Positions 1 through 8,600 of a stretch of 11,268 bases of DNA are shown piece by piece. Source of the DNA: JANXVV01 sp038230975 (lineage in GTDB: Bacteria; Planctomycetota; Phycisphaerae; Tepidisphaerales; Tepidisphaeraceae); the NCBI GenBank assembly GCA_038230975.1, contig JBBRMF010000172.1, forward strand, positions 1 through 11,268, read 5' to 3'. The notes under the pieces are model-generated. The model worked only from the letters and a program-made list of their open reading frames with translations, was not told the origin of the DNA and searched no databases. Positions within the stretch are counted from its first letter, which is position 1, and each line of letters starts with the position of its first letter. Position numbers and translations under genes: made by a program.

Positions 1-390
1 GCGAGCCATGCACCGGTCCAAATACTCGACGGCGATTCAAGGCGGGGTCTCGCGGACCTGGCGAACAAAAGAGCCTTTGCCTTTTGCGCGATTGGGGATC
101 CTGAAAGCTTCTTTCGACAGGTCAAAAAACTCGCGGGGAAGCTGGTTGGAACGCAAGCATTTCCAGATCATCACGCTTACGGTGAAACCGAGTTATCCAG
201 CCTGATGGCGTTGGCAAACAAAGCCGAGGTGATGATCTGCACGGAAAAAGACTGGGCCAAGATCGCCTCCCTTCCTCGAACGGCAATGACCCTCTGGCGC
301 CTGGAGATGGCAATCCAATTCCGCGAAGGCGATGAAGCGCGATTGCTTTCTCGAATTGCTCAATCAGGCTTAAACGGCCAATTGAAGTGA
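1..390 (+). CDS. lpxK: Tetraacyldisaccharide 4'-kinase, C-terminal part (5' end outside window)
   Basis: LpxK phosphorylates the 4' position of the lipid A disaccharide at the inner face of the cytoplasmic membrane, a late step of lipid A synthesis. Only the last 129 residues are here, in frame 1 and open from the first base. The diagnostic C-terminal motifs are visible: FAFCAIGDPESFF near residues 26-38, the FPDHHAYGE motif at 54-62, and MICTEKDWAKI at 78-88, matching the family's 'TEKD' signature. The protein ends ...NGQLK with a TGA stop. The N-terminal part with the P-loop would lie upstream. The gene implies an LPS-type outer membrane. It is followed after 48 bases by a palindromic repeat. 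Family assignment is secure from the motifs; the partial state is only due to the window edge. Confidence 0.93.
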   Translation, partial: ASHAPVQILDGDSRRGLADLANKRAFAFCAIGDPESFFRQVKKLAGKLVGTQAFPDHHAYGETELSSLMALANKAEVMICTEKDWAKIASLPRTAMTLWRLEMAIQFREGDEARLLSRIAQSGLNGQLK

Positions 391-438
391 CGTGTGCAAG
401 TTCAAATTGGCAACCCAGTGCAGGTTGTCCAAATGACC

Positions 439-562
439 GTGCGTGATGACGCGCGGCTATTCTCTCTCCCGGTACTCCGAGGGAGGGCGGGGTGGAGGCT
501 TACTTTCACGGCGAAATCGGCCCCCACCCTAACCCTCCCCCGGAGTACCAGGAGAGGGGACA
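439..562. repeat. First-family palindromic element, copy A (REP-doublet-like)
   Basis: A long imperfect inverted repeat. The left arm (about 461-497) carries CTCTCCCGGTACTCCG followed by GGGAGGG and GGGGTGG. The right arm (about 521-562) carries the complement, CCCCCACCC, CCCTCCCC and CGGAGTACC, then GGAGAGGGGACA. The centre is about 23 bases. Each arm can also fold on itself (CTCCCGG-TACT-CCGRGGG), so the unit looks like two inverted REP-type sequences. A GTGCGTGA word at 439-446 precedes the left arm and also precedes copy B at 10768. The element lies tail to tail between lpxK (+) and the small ORF at 597-722 (-). No T-tract follows either arm, so it is not a classical intrinsic terminator, though it may still end or protect transcripts. 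Confidence 0.85.
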
Positions 563-596
563 GGACGACGAACGTGGCGTAATCATGCCTGCTCAT

Positions 597-722
597 TTAG
601 CGTGACTGCGTTGTCGTCCGTGGCATTTCCAGCGGCGCAAAAATCCGGAATTTCAAAGCCAGAAGCGCCACTACGACTCCCAGCACTACGATAATGATTG
701 CCATTCGACTTCCATTCGCCAT
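597..722 (-). CDS. Putative 41-residue single-pass membrane protein
   Basis: A short reading frame, ATG at 722 to TAA at 597. I do not recognise a family. Residues 8-23 form an uninterrupted hydrophobic segment (AIIIVVLGVVVALLAL), flanked by R6 on one side and K24, R26, R35 and R41 on the other, so a single transmembrane helix with a cytoplasmic basic C-tail is likely by the positive-inside rule. Support beyond hydrophobicity: a GGAG Shine-Dalgarno (734-731) eight bases before the ATG, a TATGAT -10 box at 751-746, and a palindromic element 34 bases past the stop, as for the other genes here. It is transcribed away from the large lipoprotein gene. A longer overlapping frame on the same strand encodes a polar sequence and is less convincing. 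It could still be chance; comparison in relatives would decide. Confidence 0.5.
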   Translation of the reverse strand: MANGSRMAIIIVVLGVVVALLALKFRIFAPLEMPRTTTQSR

Positions 723-745
723 GAACAGTACTCCAAAGTTCTAAG

Positions 746-774
746 ATCATAGCACCCGTCTTGGCATGCCCCAA
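746..774 (-). promoter_or_regulatory. Candidate promoter for the small membrane protein gene
   Basis: Read on the minus strand: TTGGGG (774-769), a 17-base spacer, then TATGAT (751-746, five of six consensus positions). The predicted start near 739 gives a leader of about 17 bases that just includes the GGAG ribosome site. The -35 is weak (three of six). It overlaps the opposing promoter at 761-790, so the two transcripts would start back to back. Confidence 0.35.
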
Positions 775-790
775 GGTTCTTCGTTAAGAT
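761..790 (+). promoter_or_regulatory. Candidate sigma-70-type promoter for the large lipoprotein gene
   Basis: TTGGCA (761-766, five of six to TTGACA), an 18-base spacer, then TAAGAT (785-790, four of six to TATAAT). Predicted transcription start is near 797, leaving a leader of about 75 bases to the ATG at 871. The -35 box lies inside the dyad CTTGG-(6)-CCAAG at 760-775, which also contains the perfect GGCATGCC at 763-770. A regulator bound there could control both divergent genes. This is pattern matching only. Confidence 0.4.
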
Positions 791-870
791 GATCGTATTC
801 AAGCCGCCTGCTGGCTGTCGGAATTTGCGGAAAAACCTTGATCAAAACAGTCAACGTCCGAAAGCTCCTC

Positions 871-3843
871 ATGCATTTGCCTGCCCGCCTGGTGATTTTC
901 TCGACGATTTGCCTCGCATTGGTGCTTCTCACCGGTTGCCCGCCGGCCATCGACGGTGGGCATGGCGGAACGGTCGTGCAGGATACTCGCCCAAAGGTGC
1001 GATCGCTCAACTTTGACGATCCGATTATCCCTTTGCCTGTTGAGACGCCGGTCTCTCTTACATCGGCCAAGAATGAAACAGTCAGCTTTGCGATTCAGGT
1101 GAGCCAACTTCCGAAGACGGCCGAAAAGACCGCCGCCGTTTTGAGAATGCAAGCGTTGCGGATCGGTGCCGGAACCGCGCGAGAGGATCGAATTGAAGTC
1201 CAGCAGTATACCGCGTACCAATTACTGCCGATGCCGGTGGATCTGAATCGTGCCGGGTTCGTCAGGCATACCGGGCGCGAGCCCACTTCTGACAATCGCC
1301 TGCCCCGTTCGTTGCCGCGTGCGTTGCTGCCGGTGGTGGTTGATAACGGCCAGGTTAATTTAAGCGCGCTGCGTGATCCTCGTGATCCGCGCAATCCGCG
1401 CAGCCGCGCTGCGGCCGCCGGTGAACCGGGGATGCTCTGGATTGATCTGGCGGTTCCCGCCGCCGCGCGGGCCGGAGATTACCAGACAACGTTCGAGGTG
1501 CTGGAAGGCAGCCGGGTGGTTTCGACCCTCGTGATTTCACTGCGCGTACATGACTTCGTGATTCCGGATGACCGCCATCTGATGATGGTGGGTCGGTTGG
1601 AATGGTCGATGTTGCGGAAGCTGTATCCCGCGATTTTCGAGACGGCTCGCCCGGAACTCCTCACGCGAAAAGAGGCCACTCTCGCGGCGCCGCTCAAGGT
1701 GATCGATCAACTGATTCGGCTTGGCCAAATGCACCGCGCGCAGGTGGTTGTGCCGCAACTTCAACCGCAGGTGAAATGGCCCGCCAACGCGCCCCCGCGC
1801 GTGGCGTGGGAGGATTTTGATTCCGTCACGCTGCCATGGCTCAAGGGCGATGCTTTTGCCGATCGCATTCCACTTGGCTTCTGGCCGCTTCCATCAACGC
1901 CGTATCTGCAAAGCTTCGACGACAAATCCCGGGCGCAATATTGGGCCGCCGTAGCGACGCACTTCGATCAATTAGACCTTCTGAAATACACCGCCGTCAC
2001 GATTGAAAACCCGACGCCCGGTCGCATTGGCGCTGCGGACAGCTTTAAACTGTCCGCTGAAGCGGCCCGAGTTTTGGCTGCGCATCCGCGCGTGCGGGTG
2101 AACGTTCCGATGGAAGATGAACAGGTGCAGTTCGCCGGAGAAAACACGCCTTTGCTCATTCCCGAAACCGCGGCGGATCGACTCGTGACGGCCGGGCCAG
2201 GATTGGTGTCGGCGGCACCCAACGGGAATTGGCCGCGAAATCTAAAGCATCCACCCCATTGGCTTCGCACTGAGTTGCCGGGCCTTGTTCCCTATATCGG
2301 CGCGGGTGGCGATGAGCGAGACGTACGTCTTTGGGCATGGCTTGCATTTTTACGCCAGGCGGAATTAATCCAGTGGACGGGCACGTTGCCCACGTATGAC
2401 AACCCGGATCAGCCGGCCGATCCCAGTGATCTGGTGTGGTTCTATCCGGGCCAGTGGTTCGGTGTGGATGAACCCGTGCCGACCGTTCAATTGAAATGGC
2501 TTCGCCGCGCGCAACAGGACTATGAATATCTCTATCTCGCGCGGCAGCGAGGGGAAGTAATTCGCACGCTGGTCATGGCGCGGTTGATTACCAAGCCGGT
2601 GGAAATCCCGCTGACGCAAATTCCTGATCCCACTTATGCGCTGATGTGTGGTACGGCGGATTTGGTGGCGTGGGAGTCGGTCAAAAACCTGCTGGCCGAC
2701 TCAATTCTTCTGCGCCCACCGGGTGAACCTGCGGATCAGAACAAGGAGATTGATCTCAATGGCCGCACGCTGCAATGGGCCGAGCCGCAGGAGCGTCCGC
2801 TGTTGTTGGGTCGTACCACTTCCTGGGGTTGGAGTGTGAATCCGGGGATCGGCAAATGGGTGGATGTGCGGCTAGGGCTGGATATCTACAACGCCGCCGA
2901 TCAACGATTGATGGGCCAGCTTCAATGGAGCGCCGCGCCGCCGGCGTGGCAATACCGGCCGCAGCCGGTTGAGATTCCACCGAATCTGGCGATTAACGTT
3001 TTCAACGTGCGGCGGTTCGACATGGAGGCGAGTGTCAACGTGGATCGGGTCACAGTTGAAACCCGACAACCGGTCGATGTGCTGTTCGTCAACAATCTGA
3101 CGAATCGTCAATCACTTTTGCGGGTGGTGGCTCCGGTGGCGATTTCCGATCGGCGGGGAAATTCACCGTTGAAGATCGACGGTTCTCTGGAAGATTGGAG
3201 CCAGGCGGACACAATTCAGGATGGCCCGCTCGTGCGAATGCTTAATCGCCCGGCGATCCAGAAACTCGAGCTTCAGTTTGCCTCGACTCCGACGCAAATA
3301 TTTTCCGGATGGGGTCAAAATGATTTTTATATCGCGTTCAAAGTGAACGGGGTTCAGCAGGCACCGGTGGGTGGAGCCGAGCGGAATTTTGTCGAATATC
3401 AATTTCGCCGCGCCTGGGAAGAAGATCTGTGTGAAATGATCGTGCAACCCATCTACAACGATGGCAGCACCGGGCCTGTGCTTCATTTGGTTTGCAAACC
3501 GCGTGGCCAGTTATTTGTCGAACGGCGGACGAATCCCAAAGAGAACGCCAATCCGTGGGAGGCCGTGGTCGGTGAAGCCGTGCGGTATGCCGCCACGACG
3601 GAGACGAAAAAAACCGATGCGATCTGGCGAGCTGAATTGGCCATCCCCTGGAGTGCCATGAACGATGCCAAGCATCCCGGCGTTCAACCGACGCTCTTAC
3701 GCTTCAACTTCGTGCAGCACAAAAACGCCACCGGCGAATCCGCGAGCTGGGCCGGCCCGATCGACTATGGCCGCGACGAACATTTCACCGGTCTGCTGTA
3801 TCTCCGCGATCCTGCCAACCCCGGTGTGCGCGGGCGGGAGTAA
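871..3843 (+). CDS. Large lipoprotein: GH123/DUF4091-like region plus C-terminal CBM9-like domain
   Basis: About 990 residues, exported. From the ATG at 871 the protein has a short basic start, a hydrophobic stretch and a lipobox LLTGC with the lipidated Cys at residue 23. A TTG at 838 is in frame and would add 11 residues; I prefer the ATG because it gives a standard signal peptide. Residues about 188-228 (DLAVPAAARAGDYQTTFEV) resemble the N-terminal domain of GH123-type proteins. Residues 523-531 (WFYPGQWFG) and 536-558, with VPTVQLKWLRRAQQDYEYL, match the end of the DUF4091/GH123 catalytic domain. Residues from about 766 (LKIDGSLEDW) to the C-terminus look like a CBM9/DOMON-type beta-sandwich. 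Family knowledge suggests glycan binding or hydrolysis at the cell envelope, but the expected Asp-Glu pair is not evident (see findings). The gene stands alone, with divergent and convergent neighbours. Confidence 0.85.
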   Translation: MHLPARLVIFSTICLALVLLTGCPPAIDGGHGGTVVQDTRPKVRSLNFDDPIIPLPVETPVSLTSAKNETVSFAIQVSQLPKTAEKTAAVLRMQALRIGAGTAREDRIEVQQYTAYQLLPMPVDLNRAGFVRHTGREPTSDNRLPRSLPRALLPVVVDNGQVNLSALRDPRDPRNPRSRAAAAGEPGMLWIDLAVPAAARAGDYQTTFEVLEGSRVVSTLVISLRVHDFVIPDDRHLMMVGRLEWSMLRKLYPAIFETARPELLTRKEATLAAPLKVIDQLIRLGQMHRAQVVVPQLQPQVKWPANAPPRVAWEDFDSVTLPWLKGDAFADRIPLGFWPLPSTPYLQSFDDKSRAQYWAAVATHFDQLDLLKYTAVTIENPTPGRIGAADSFKLSAEAARVLAAHPRVRVNVPMEDEQVQFAGENTPLLIPETAADRLVTAGPGLVSAAPNGNWPRNLKHPPHWLRTELPGLVPYIGAGGDERDVRLWAWLAFLRQAELIQWTGTLPTYDNPDQPADPSDLVWFYPGQWFGVDEPVPTVQLKWLRRAQQDYEYLYLARQRGEVIRTLVMARLITKPVEIPLTQIPDPTYALMCGTADLVAWESVKNLLADSILLRPPGEPADQNKEIDLNGRTLQWAEPQERPLLLGRTTSWGWSVNPGIGKWVDVRLGLDIYNAADQRLMGQLQWSAAPPAWQYRPQPVEIPPNLAINVFNVRRFDMEASVNVDRVTVETRQPVDVLFVNNLTNRQSLLRVVAPVAISDRRGNSPLKIDGSLEDWSQADTIQDGPLVRMLNRPAIQKLELQFASTPTQIFSGWGQNDFYIAFKVNGVQQAPVGGAERNFVEYQFRRAWEEDLCEMIVQPIYNDGSTGPVLHLVCKPRGQLFVERRTNPKENANPWEAVVGEAVRYAATTETKKTDAIWRAELAIPWSAMNDAKHPGVQPTLLRFNFVQHKNATGESASWAGPIDYGRDEHFTGLLYLRDPANPGVRGRE

Positions 3844-3855
3844 ACGTTGCTTGGG

Positions 3856-3917
3856 GTGGTGTGGGCGTCTCGCCCGCGTTTCTTTCCAAAAAAACACGGG
3901 CGAGCCGCCGATGCCAC
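3856..3917. repeat. Second-family palindromic element, copy 1
   Basis: Inverted repeat with left arm GTGGTGTGGGCGTCTCGCCC (3856-3875, extended by GCG) and right arm CACGGGCGAGCCGCCGATGC (3895-3914, extended by CAC). The loop has GTTT and AAAC flanks. Each arm contains its own short palindrome of the GGGCG-TCT-CGCCC type, degenerate in the right arm. It starts 12 bases after the stop of the large lipoprotein and ends nine bases before the stop of the opposing protease, so it fills most of this 83-base convergent gap. It may act as a two-way terminator or 3'-end structure; no T-tract is present. Confidence 0.85.
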
Positions 3918-3926
3918 GAATACAAT

Positions 3927-5237
3927 TTATTCCAGGCCGAGCAAGCCTGCGGGTTGATCGTAGACGATCCAGCGGAAGGCACCGGGGGTGAGCTTGTCGA
4001 GGTCGGGAAGGATTGCGCTTTCGTCGATTTTGCAACTGGCGACGAGGAAGTTCATTCCGAACACGCCGTCGAGGGTCATCTCCTGACCGGTGGTCGGATT
4101 CTTCACCGTGATATCCGCGATCAAAACCGGGGCGCGAACGTACACCAGCGGCTGGCCTTCGCGCATTTGAAGGGTCAGTTTATCGAGATAAAAACCTGCG
4201 GCTTTTTTCGCGCCACCGATCCCGCTCACGGTCATGGTAAACTGCTGATCCGCCGGAATGCCATCAAGCTTGGGGTGATCGGTACCGAACGTTCCGGCGG
4301 TGTAGCTGACACCCACCGCCGCCGCCTGCTTGCGGGAAATCATGGACGCTGCCGCCCCGGTATCGAGCAACCAACTGCCCGCCGATGATTTGCCTTTTTG
4401 GGTCACGACGATCGGCGGAGTTAAATCGCCGACGGGTTTCAAAGGGTTGGGTCCGATGAACGGATTGGCAAATACCGCCGGTGCCTCGGCCGTGGGTGGG
4501 ATCGTTTTGGTGAACTCTTTAAACGAAGCATAGCTCAACTTGATGTGCCGTTTTGTTTTCGGGATGCCCGGTCCATCGTTCGACTTCACTTTCGGGTCAT
4601 ACAGAAAGGTGCGGATTTTGTCGGTCATGTTGTTGACGTCCCTGGTATCCATCACCATCACTTTGCCCTGCATGGCCGGGGTGCCCACGATGTCGAGATT
4701 CCCCAGGACCAGCGAGGCAAGCAGATCATTCCCCACATCCAACGGCCCGATCTGAGCGCGGAGCGGGCCGGCCGACTGCAAATAAATCAGGTTGACCGAA
4801 TCGATATTCTCGACGTTGGTGTTCGGCGCGTAGGCCGCCATCGAAAGAAAGACGGTCTCGGAGACGCCGAACTTGCTGCCGCCACCGACACCGACATCTT
4901 CAAATTGCACTTCGGTGGGCTTGGCCCCCGCAGTGGTCTCGCGCTTGATTCCGAGTTGATCGGCGGAGTGAACCGAAAGCACCACGCCACTGGCCCCGGT
5001 ATCGAGAAATGCTTCGAGGTTGAAGGTCTCTTCACCCCCGGCTTTGACGCTGAGCGGTCGACCTTTGGCCTGTCTGCGTACGACAAGATTGATGCGCGGC
5101 TGATCCAACGCCGCCGGTTGAACGCCTTCGATATCCTCACCTTCCGATGCAGTGCCGAACGCGATGAGCATCGCGAGTATGAACAAATGGAATTTGCGAA
5201 GGTGGCGGGGGAGGGGAAGGTTTCGCATGTGCATCAT
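3927..5237 (-). CDS. Secreted two-domain retropepsin-like aspartic protease
   Basis: 436 residues. The N-terminus has a basic region (RHLRKFH, residues 11-17) and a hydrophobic core at about 18-28 (LFILAMLIAFG), with likely signal-peptidase cleavage near TAS-EG, so the protein is probably exported. Two aspartic protease active-site motifs are visible: LDTGASG with Asp79 and LDTGAAAS with Asp292. Each is followed by a hydrophobic-hydrophobic-Gly motif as in retropepsin lobes: VLGNLDIVGTP at 177-187 and DGVFGMNFL at 390-398. Both catalytic aspartates needed for activity are thus in one chain. The C-terminus ends in a conserved-looking WIVYDQPAGLLGLE. The start at 5237 is supported by GGAG nine bases upstream; ATGs follow at codons 2 and 4. 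The substrate is unknown and no neighbour suggests one. Confidence 0.85.
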   Translation of the reverse strand: MMHMRNLPLPRHLRKFHLFILAMLIAFGTASEGEDIEGVQPAALDQPRINLVVRRQAKGRPLSVKAGGEETFNLEAFLDTGASGVVLSVHSADQLGIKRETTAGAKPTEVQFEDVGVGGGSKFGVSETVFLSMAAYAPNTNVENIDSVNLIYLQSAGPLRAQIGPLDVGNDLLASLVLGNLDIVGTPAMQGKVMVMDTRDVNNMTDKIRTFLYDPKVKSNDGPGIPKTKRHIKLSYASFKEFTKTIPPTAEAPAVFANPFIGPNPLKPVGDLTPPIVVTQKGKSSAGSWLLDTGAAASMISRKQAAAVGVSYTAGTFGTDHPKLDGIPADQQFTMTVSGIGGAKKAAGFYLDKLTLQMREGQPLVYVRAPVLIADITVKNPTTGQEMTLDGVFGMNFLVASCKIDESAILPDLDKLTPGAFRWIVYDQPAGLLGLE

Positions 5238-5516
5238 CGTATCACACTCCGATCATTCCGGGATTCCGAATGCAACAAAAACGAACAAAATGCAACAGTT
5301 TTTGGGGTGTCAAAAAATACCTGGGAATGCTGAATTTCAGCCATTTTCAGGGGAATGTCCCATCTTTCGTGTCCGCACAAACCTCCGAAAGCGCACCGGC
5401 CGTGGCGCGCGTGATTTTGGCATAGGAATACGAGAGTGTCAGCCCCACCCAACGGGACGAATAAGCCACAGAATCACAATGACACAGAAGTTTGAACTTG
5501 TTGCGAACAAGATTCT
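5238..5516. other. Intergenic region upstream of the protease gene
   Basis: No convincing gene on either strand; the short open frames here are polar and lack ribosome sites. The part nearest the protease is A/T-rich in islands, with a repeated AACAAAA/TGCAAC word pair around 5272-5296, and holds a possible promoter (5285-5313). Nothing is recognisable in about 5340-5516. Confidence 0.5.
5285..5313 (-). promoter_or_regulatory. Weak candidate promoter for the aspartic protease gene
   Basis: On the minus strand a perfect TTGACA (5313-5308) is followed after 17 bases by TTTTGT (5290-5285, three of six to TATAAT). The leader to the ATG at 5237 would be about 40 bases and includes the GGAG site. 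The -10 is poor, so this is tentative. Confidence 0.25.
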
Positions 5517-5659
5517 GGGTGCCATGGCCACGCAGTCGTCGACCATTCACAGGTAAGGGAACTCTCCGCGTGGCCATGTTTATTCGGCGGAACAAAGACA
5601 TGGCCACGCGGAGGCCGGGTTCGGTACGAGAGAGCCTCCCGAGCGTGGCCATGGCACCC
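5517..5659. repeat. Third-family nested palindromic element
   Basis: A dyad of dyads. The outer arms GGGTGCCATGGCCACGC (5517-5533) and its exact complement (5643-5659) form a perfect 17-base inverted repeat. Inside, CTCCGCGTGGCCATGT (5564-5579) and its exact complement (5598-5613) form a perfect 16-base hairpin with an 18-base loop. The ten-base core ATGGCCACGC therefore occurs four times in alternating orientation (5524, 5568, 5600 and 5643; spacings 44, 32 and 43). The outer arms also contain the self-palindrome GCCATGGC. The element begins five bases beyond the stop codon of ccsBA, so it would be in the 3' end of that transcript. No T-tract follows. Confidence 0.88.
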
Positions 5660-5664
5660 GAATG

Positions 5665-8600
5665 CTATCCCACTGGTTGCGCGAGCTTGGCCGGCCTTCG
5701 AATCGGTTCCGGCGACAAAGCTGTGTTCGTGCTCGCCCATAGTTTTAACGGAATCAGTCCGAGACCCATGATCAAAACCTGGCTGCCTACGAAGGTCCAG
5801 ATCGCCTCACTCACACCGTTTGTGAAGCCGTAGGCATGGAGGCCGACTCCGAGTTGATTTGTGCCGAACCACGACCAGGCGACGACGATATTGCCGAAGA
5901 CTGCCAGCACCGCGATGCCGCGCTCGCGGACCAAACCACCCCAGCGGGCGTGAAGCAGCACGGCGTTCGTGAGCACCACGAGCACCGCGCCGTTTTCTTT
6001 TGAGTCCCAGCCCCAGAATCGGCCCCAGGATTGGTCGGCCCAGATACCACCGAGGATCGTGCCGACGAAGCTGAAGAAAATCGCGAAGCAGGCCACGCCA
6101 TAGGTCATGCGGGCGAGTTCTTTGGCGTCTTCTTTTTTCATCGATTTGGTGAAAACACCCCAGATGATGTAGATGATTCCGAGCAGCCCGGTGAGGAACG
6201 TGGCGGCATAGCCGAGCGTCACGCAGACAACGTGTGTTGCCAGCCAGAAGTTGGTGTCGAGCACCGCCTGCAACACTTTCATGGTATCGCCATCCTGCAG
6301 GGCAAGACGGTCGGCAATGAGCAATGAACTAAAACCCGCAACGGCGGCGGTGATGAAACCGATGCTGTTGCGATAGATCAATTCAAACGCAAGCGATAGA
6401 ACGACGACACCCCAGGCGATGAAGATGGCCGATGAGGCGAGGTTCGTCACCGGCGGTCGGCCGGAGATGTAGATGCGTGCGATCAGTCCACCGGTATGCA
6501 CCACCAATGCCGAGACGAGCAACACACCGGCCGTGCGATAGAGTGGTTTGGTCCAGCCCAACCAGCAGAAGCAGACGAGCAGGAAAGCGGTGACGTAGAA
6601 AATCATGCATTTGTAGAATGGGTCAAACGCGTTAAACAATGTTTCGAAGCGAGCCTTGGCGGCATCGGTAGGGGCCAACTGATCGGCGCGGCTATGGAGC
6701 ATCGCGACGGCTTGATTGAATGGCTCCGGTCGCCCATCGGCATAAGCGCTTTGGAGATTCTGATAGGCCGAGACGTCGGCCGGCATTTTCTGTCCGGCTT
6801 TTTCAGACGCGGCGACGGTCGATTCAAGCGATTGCCAATCAGTGGTTGCGGTTTGGGGTGGAACTAGAAATAAACTTTGTACCGGGGCGACCTTTCGATA
6901 GAGCATCGTAGCGCCGTACAGATCAAGCACTTTCTGTTCATTGGCGCTGCGATCGGCGGCGGGGCGTTGCACCATGGTCTGGGCGACCTGTTCGAGCATT
7001 TGGAACTGCTTCGAGCGATCCAGATCATCCAGGGAGAAGATCGTCTGGTCCGCGGGCAGGGCAAGCACCTGGCGCAATTCGGGCGATTCAATGCGGAATG
7101 CCCGGTAGGCAGACGCGGTTTGAGCGCCACCGAGTTGCAGATACAACTGGATTTTTTCAAACAGGGCCAACAACTGTGTTTGATACGGCGTGTTCTTCTT
7201 TTCTCGCTTGGCCTCCGATGCGTTGATGAATTGGGGCGCAAATTCATTCCAGTGGGCAAAAACGTCGTTCGGCGAGAAATATTGTTCGCCGGGCTCTTTG
7301 GTTAATCGTCCGACCAGATCCGGCCAATCGATACGGAATACTTTGTATTCGGCGGCTTTTTCCGGCCTCGCCATAACCTCGGCCATCCATTCGGCGGCGG
7401 GCATCTCGCGCTTCTGCACTTCGCCTTTCTGATCCTTTTCCTCAACCGTCACATGGTCTTTCCCACGCAGCGAACGAAGGGCCACGCGAGCGGTTGTATC
7501 CAGGGGTTGGATTCGCCCGTCGCGAGAAACAGGCAACTGCGAAAAGCTGAGCAGATCAAACGAACTCTTTTGCGCCGGTGTAAATGCCTGCGAGATCAAA
7601 TAGATCAGCGTGACAAACGCAACGCCGAGCGGAATGCCCCAATCGACCCAACCGGAAGGCGCAATTTCTTCGGCTTGCGGTTTCGCGGTCCCACTTCTCG
7701 AAGCCTTCGACTTCCCGATCGCCACGCCCGGTGTATACACCACGGCCGACTTGGTTTTGCTTCCCAGTTGGCGCTTTAAGAAGTTGACCAGCGTGATCCC
7801 GAAGTGAATCAGGAGACCAAGCCCACCAATCGCACACGAAATATAGGGCAGGGTCCAACCGGGATTTTTGACGACTTGAAGGATGGTTCCACGCTCTGTC
7901 TCTTCATCCCACCCGGCCTGAAAGAATGTTTCACCCTGGTATCGCAGCGGGTGATTCATCGAAATATGGACTTGTCGATCTTCTTTCACGGATGGATCGA
8001 CGAGACGAATATCGCTGGAAAAATTCTTCGCGACCTGCGTCCCCGTATATCGATCGAACCGGAATTTATTCAGATAAACCGTGTAGGGTTTGTAGTTGCG
8101 CTTGAAGCGAAGTTGAAGCGTGTAAGGCTTGCCGTTGACTTCAAATTCCTGGGGTTGGTTCACCTGCATTAAATCATCGCGCAATGAAATCAGCGAGCTC
8201 ATGAAAGTGCCGACGGGTTTATCGTTGGCGATGGGTGTGACGTAGACGGCTGGGATATCCACACGTGATGCGGATTCGCCGGTACCAGTAAATTTGGGAA
8301 CCGCACGCGCCGCAGCCCCGATTTGGCTGGCTGGCCCGGCGGTTGCTTTAGGACCGCCACCGGCTTTGGCATCGCTCATCACATCAGAGTTCGTGTAATA
8401 CGCATCGATCTTCACTTTGAACGGCAGCGACGCGGTCGAAATTGTTCCGCCTTTTTCCAATTGGTTTACGGGAATGACGGTGACGTTGTCGTGATCGGCC
8501 GGGGTGGGATCGACGATCGCCAGTTCAACCTCGCGCGTATCGTAGGTGTAGTTGGCGGAACCTCCCTCTTCGATATTCATATGATTTTCGACCTTCAACC

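Noticed and set aside
583..774. A 63-codon frame on the minus strand covering the 41-residue membrane ORF
   Set aside because: Polar low-complexity translation, no ribosome site at its start, and it overlaps a frame with clear membrane-protein character and expression signals.
3844..3926. Intrinsic terminator call for the convergent gap
   Set aside because: The hairpin is strong but no T-tract follows it on either strand, so I list it only as a repeat with possible terminator function.
4545..5333. A 262-codon plus-strand frame antisense to the aspartic protease
   Set aside because: It mirrors a high-confidence gene, gives a His/Asp/Arg-rich translation with no recognisable motif, and has no ribosome site.
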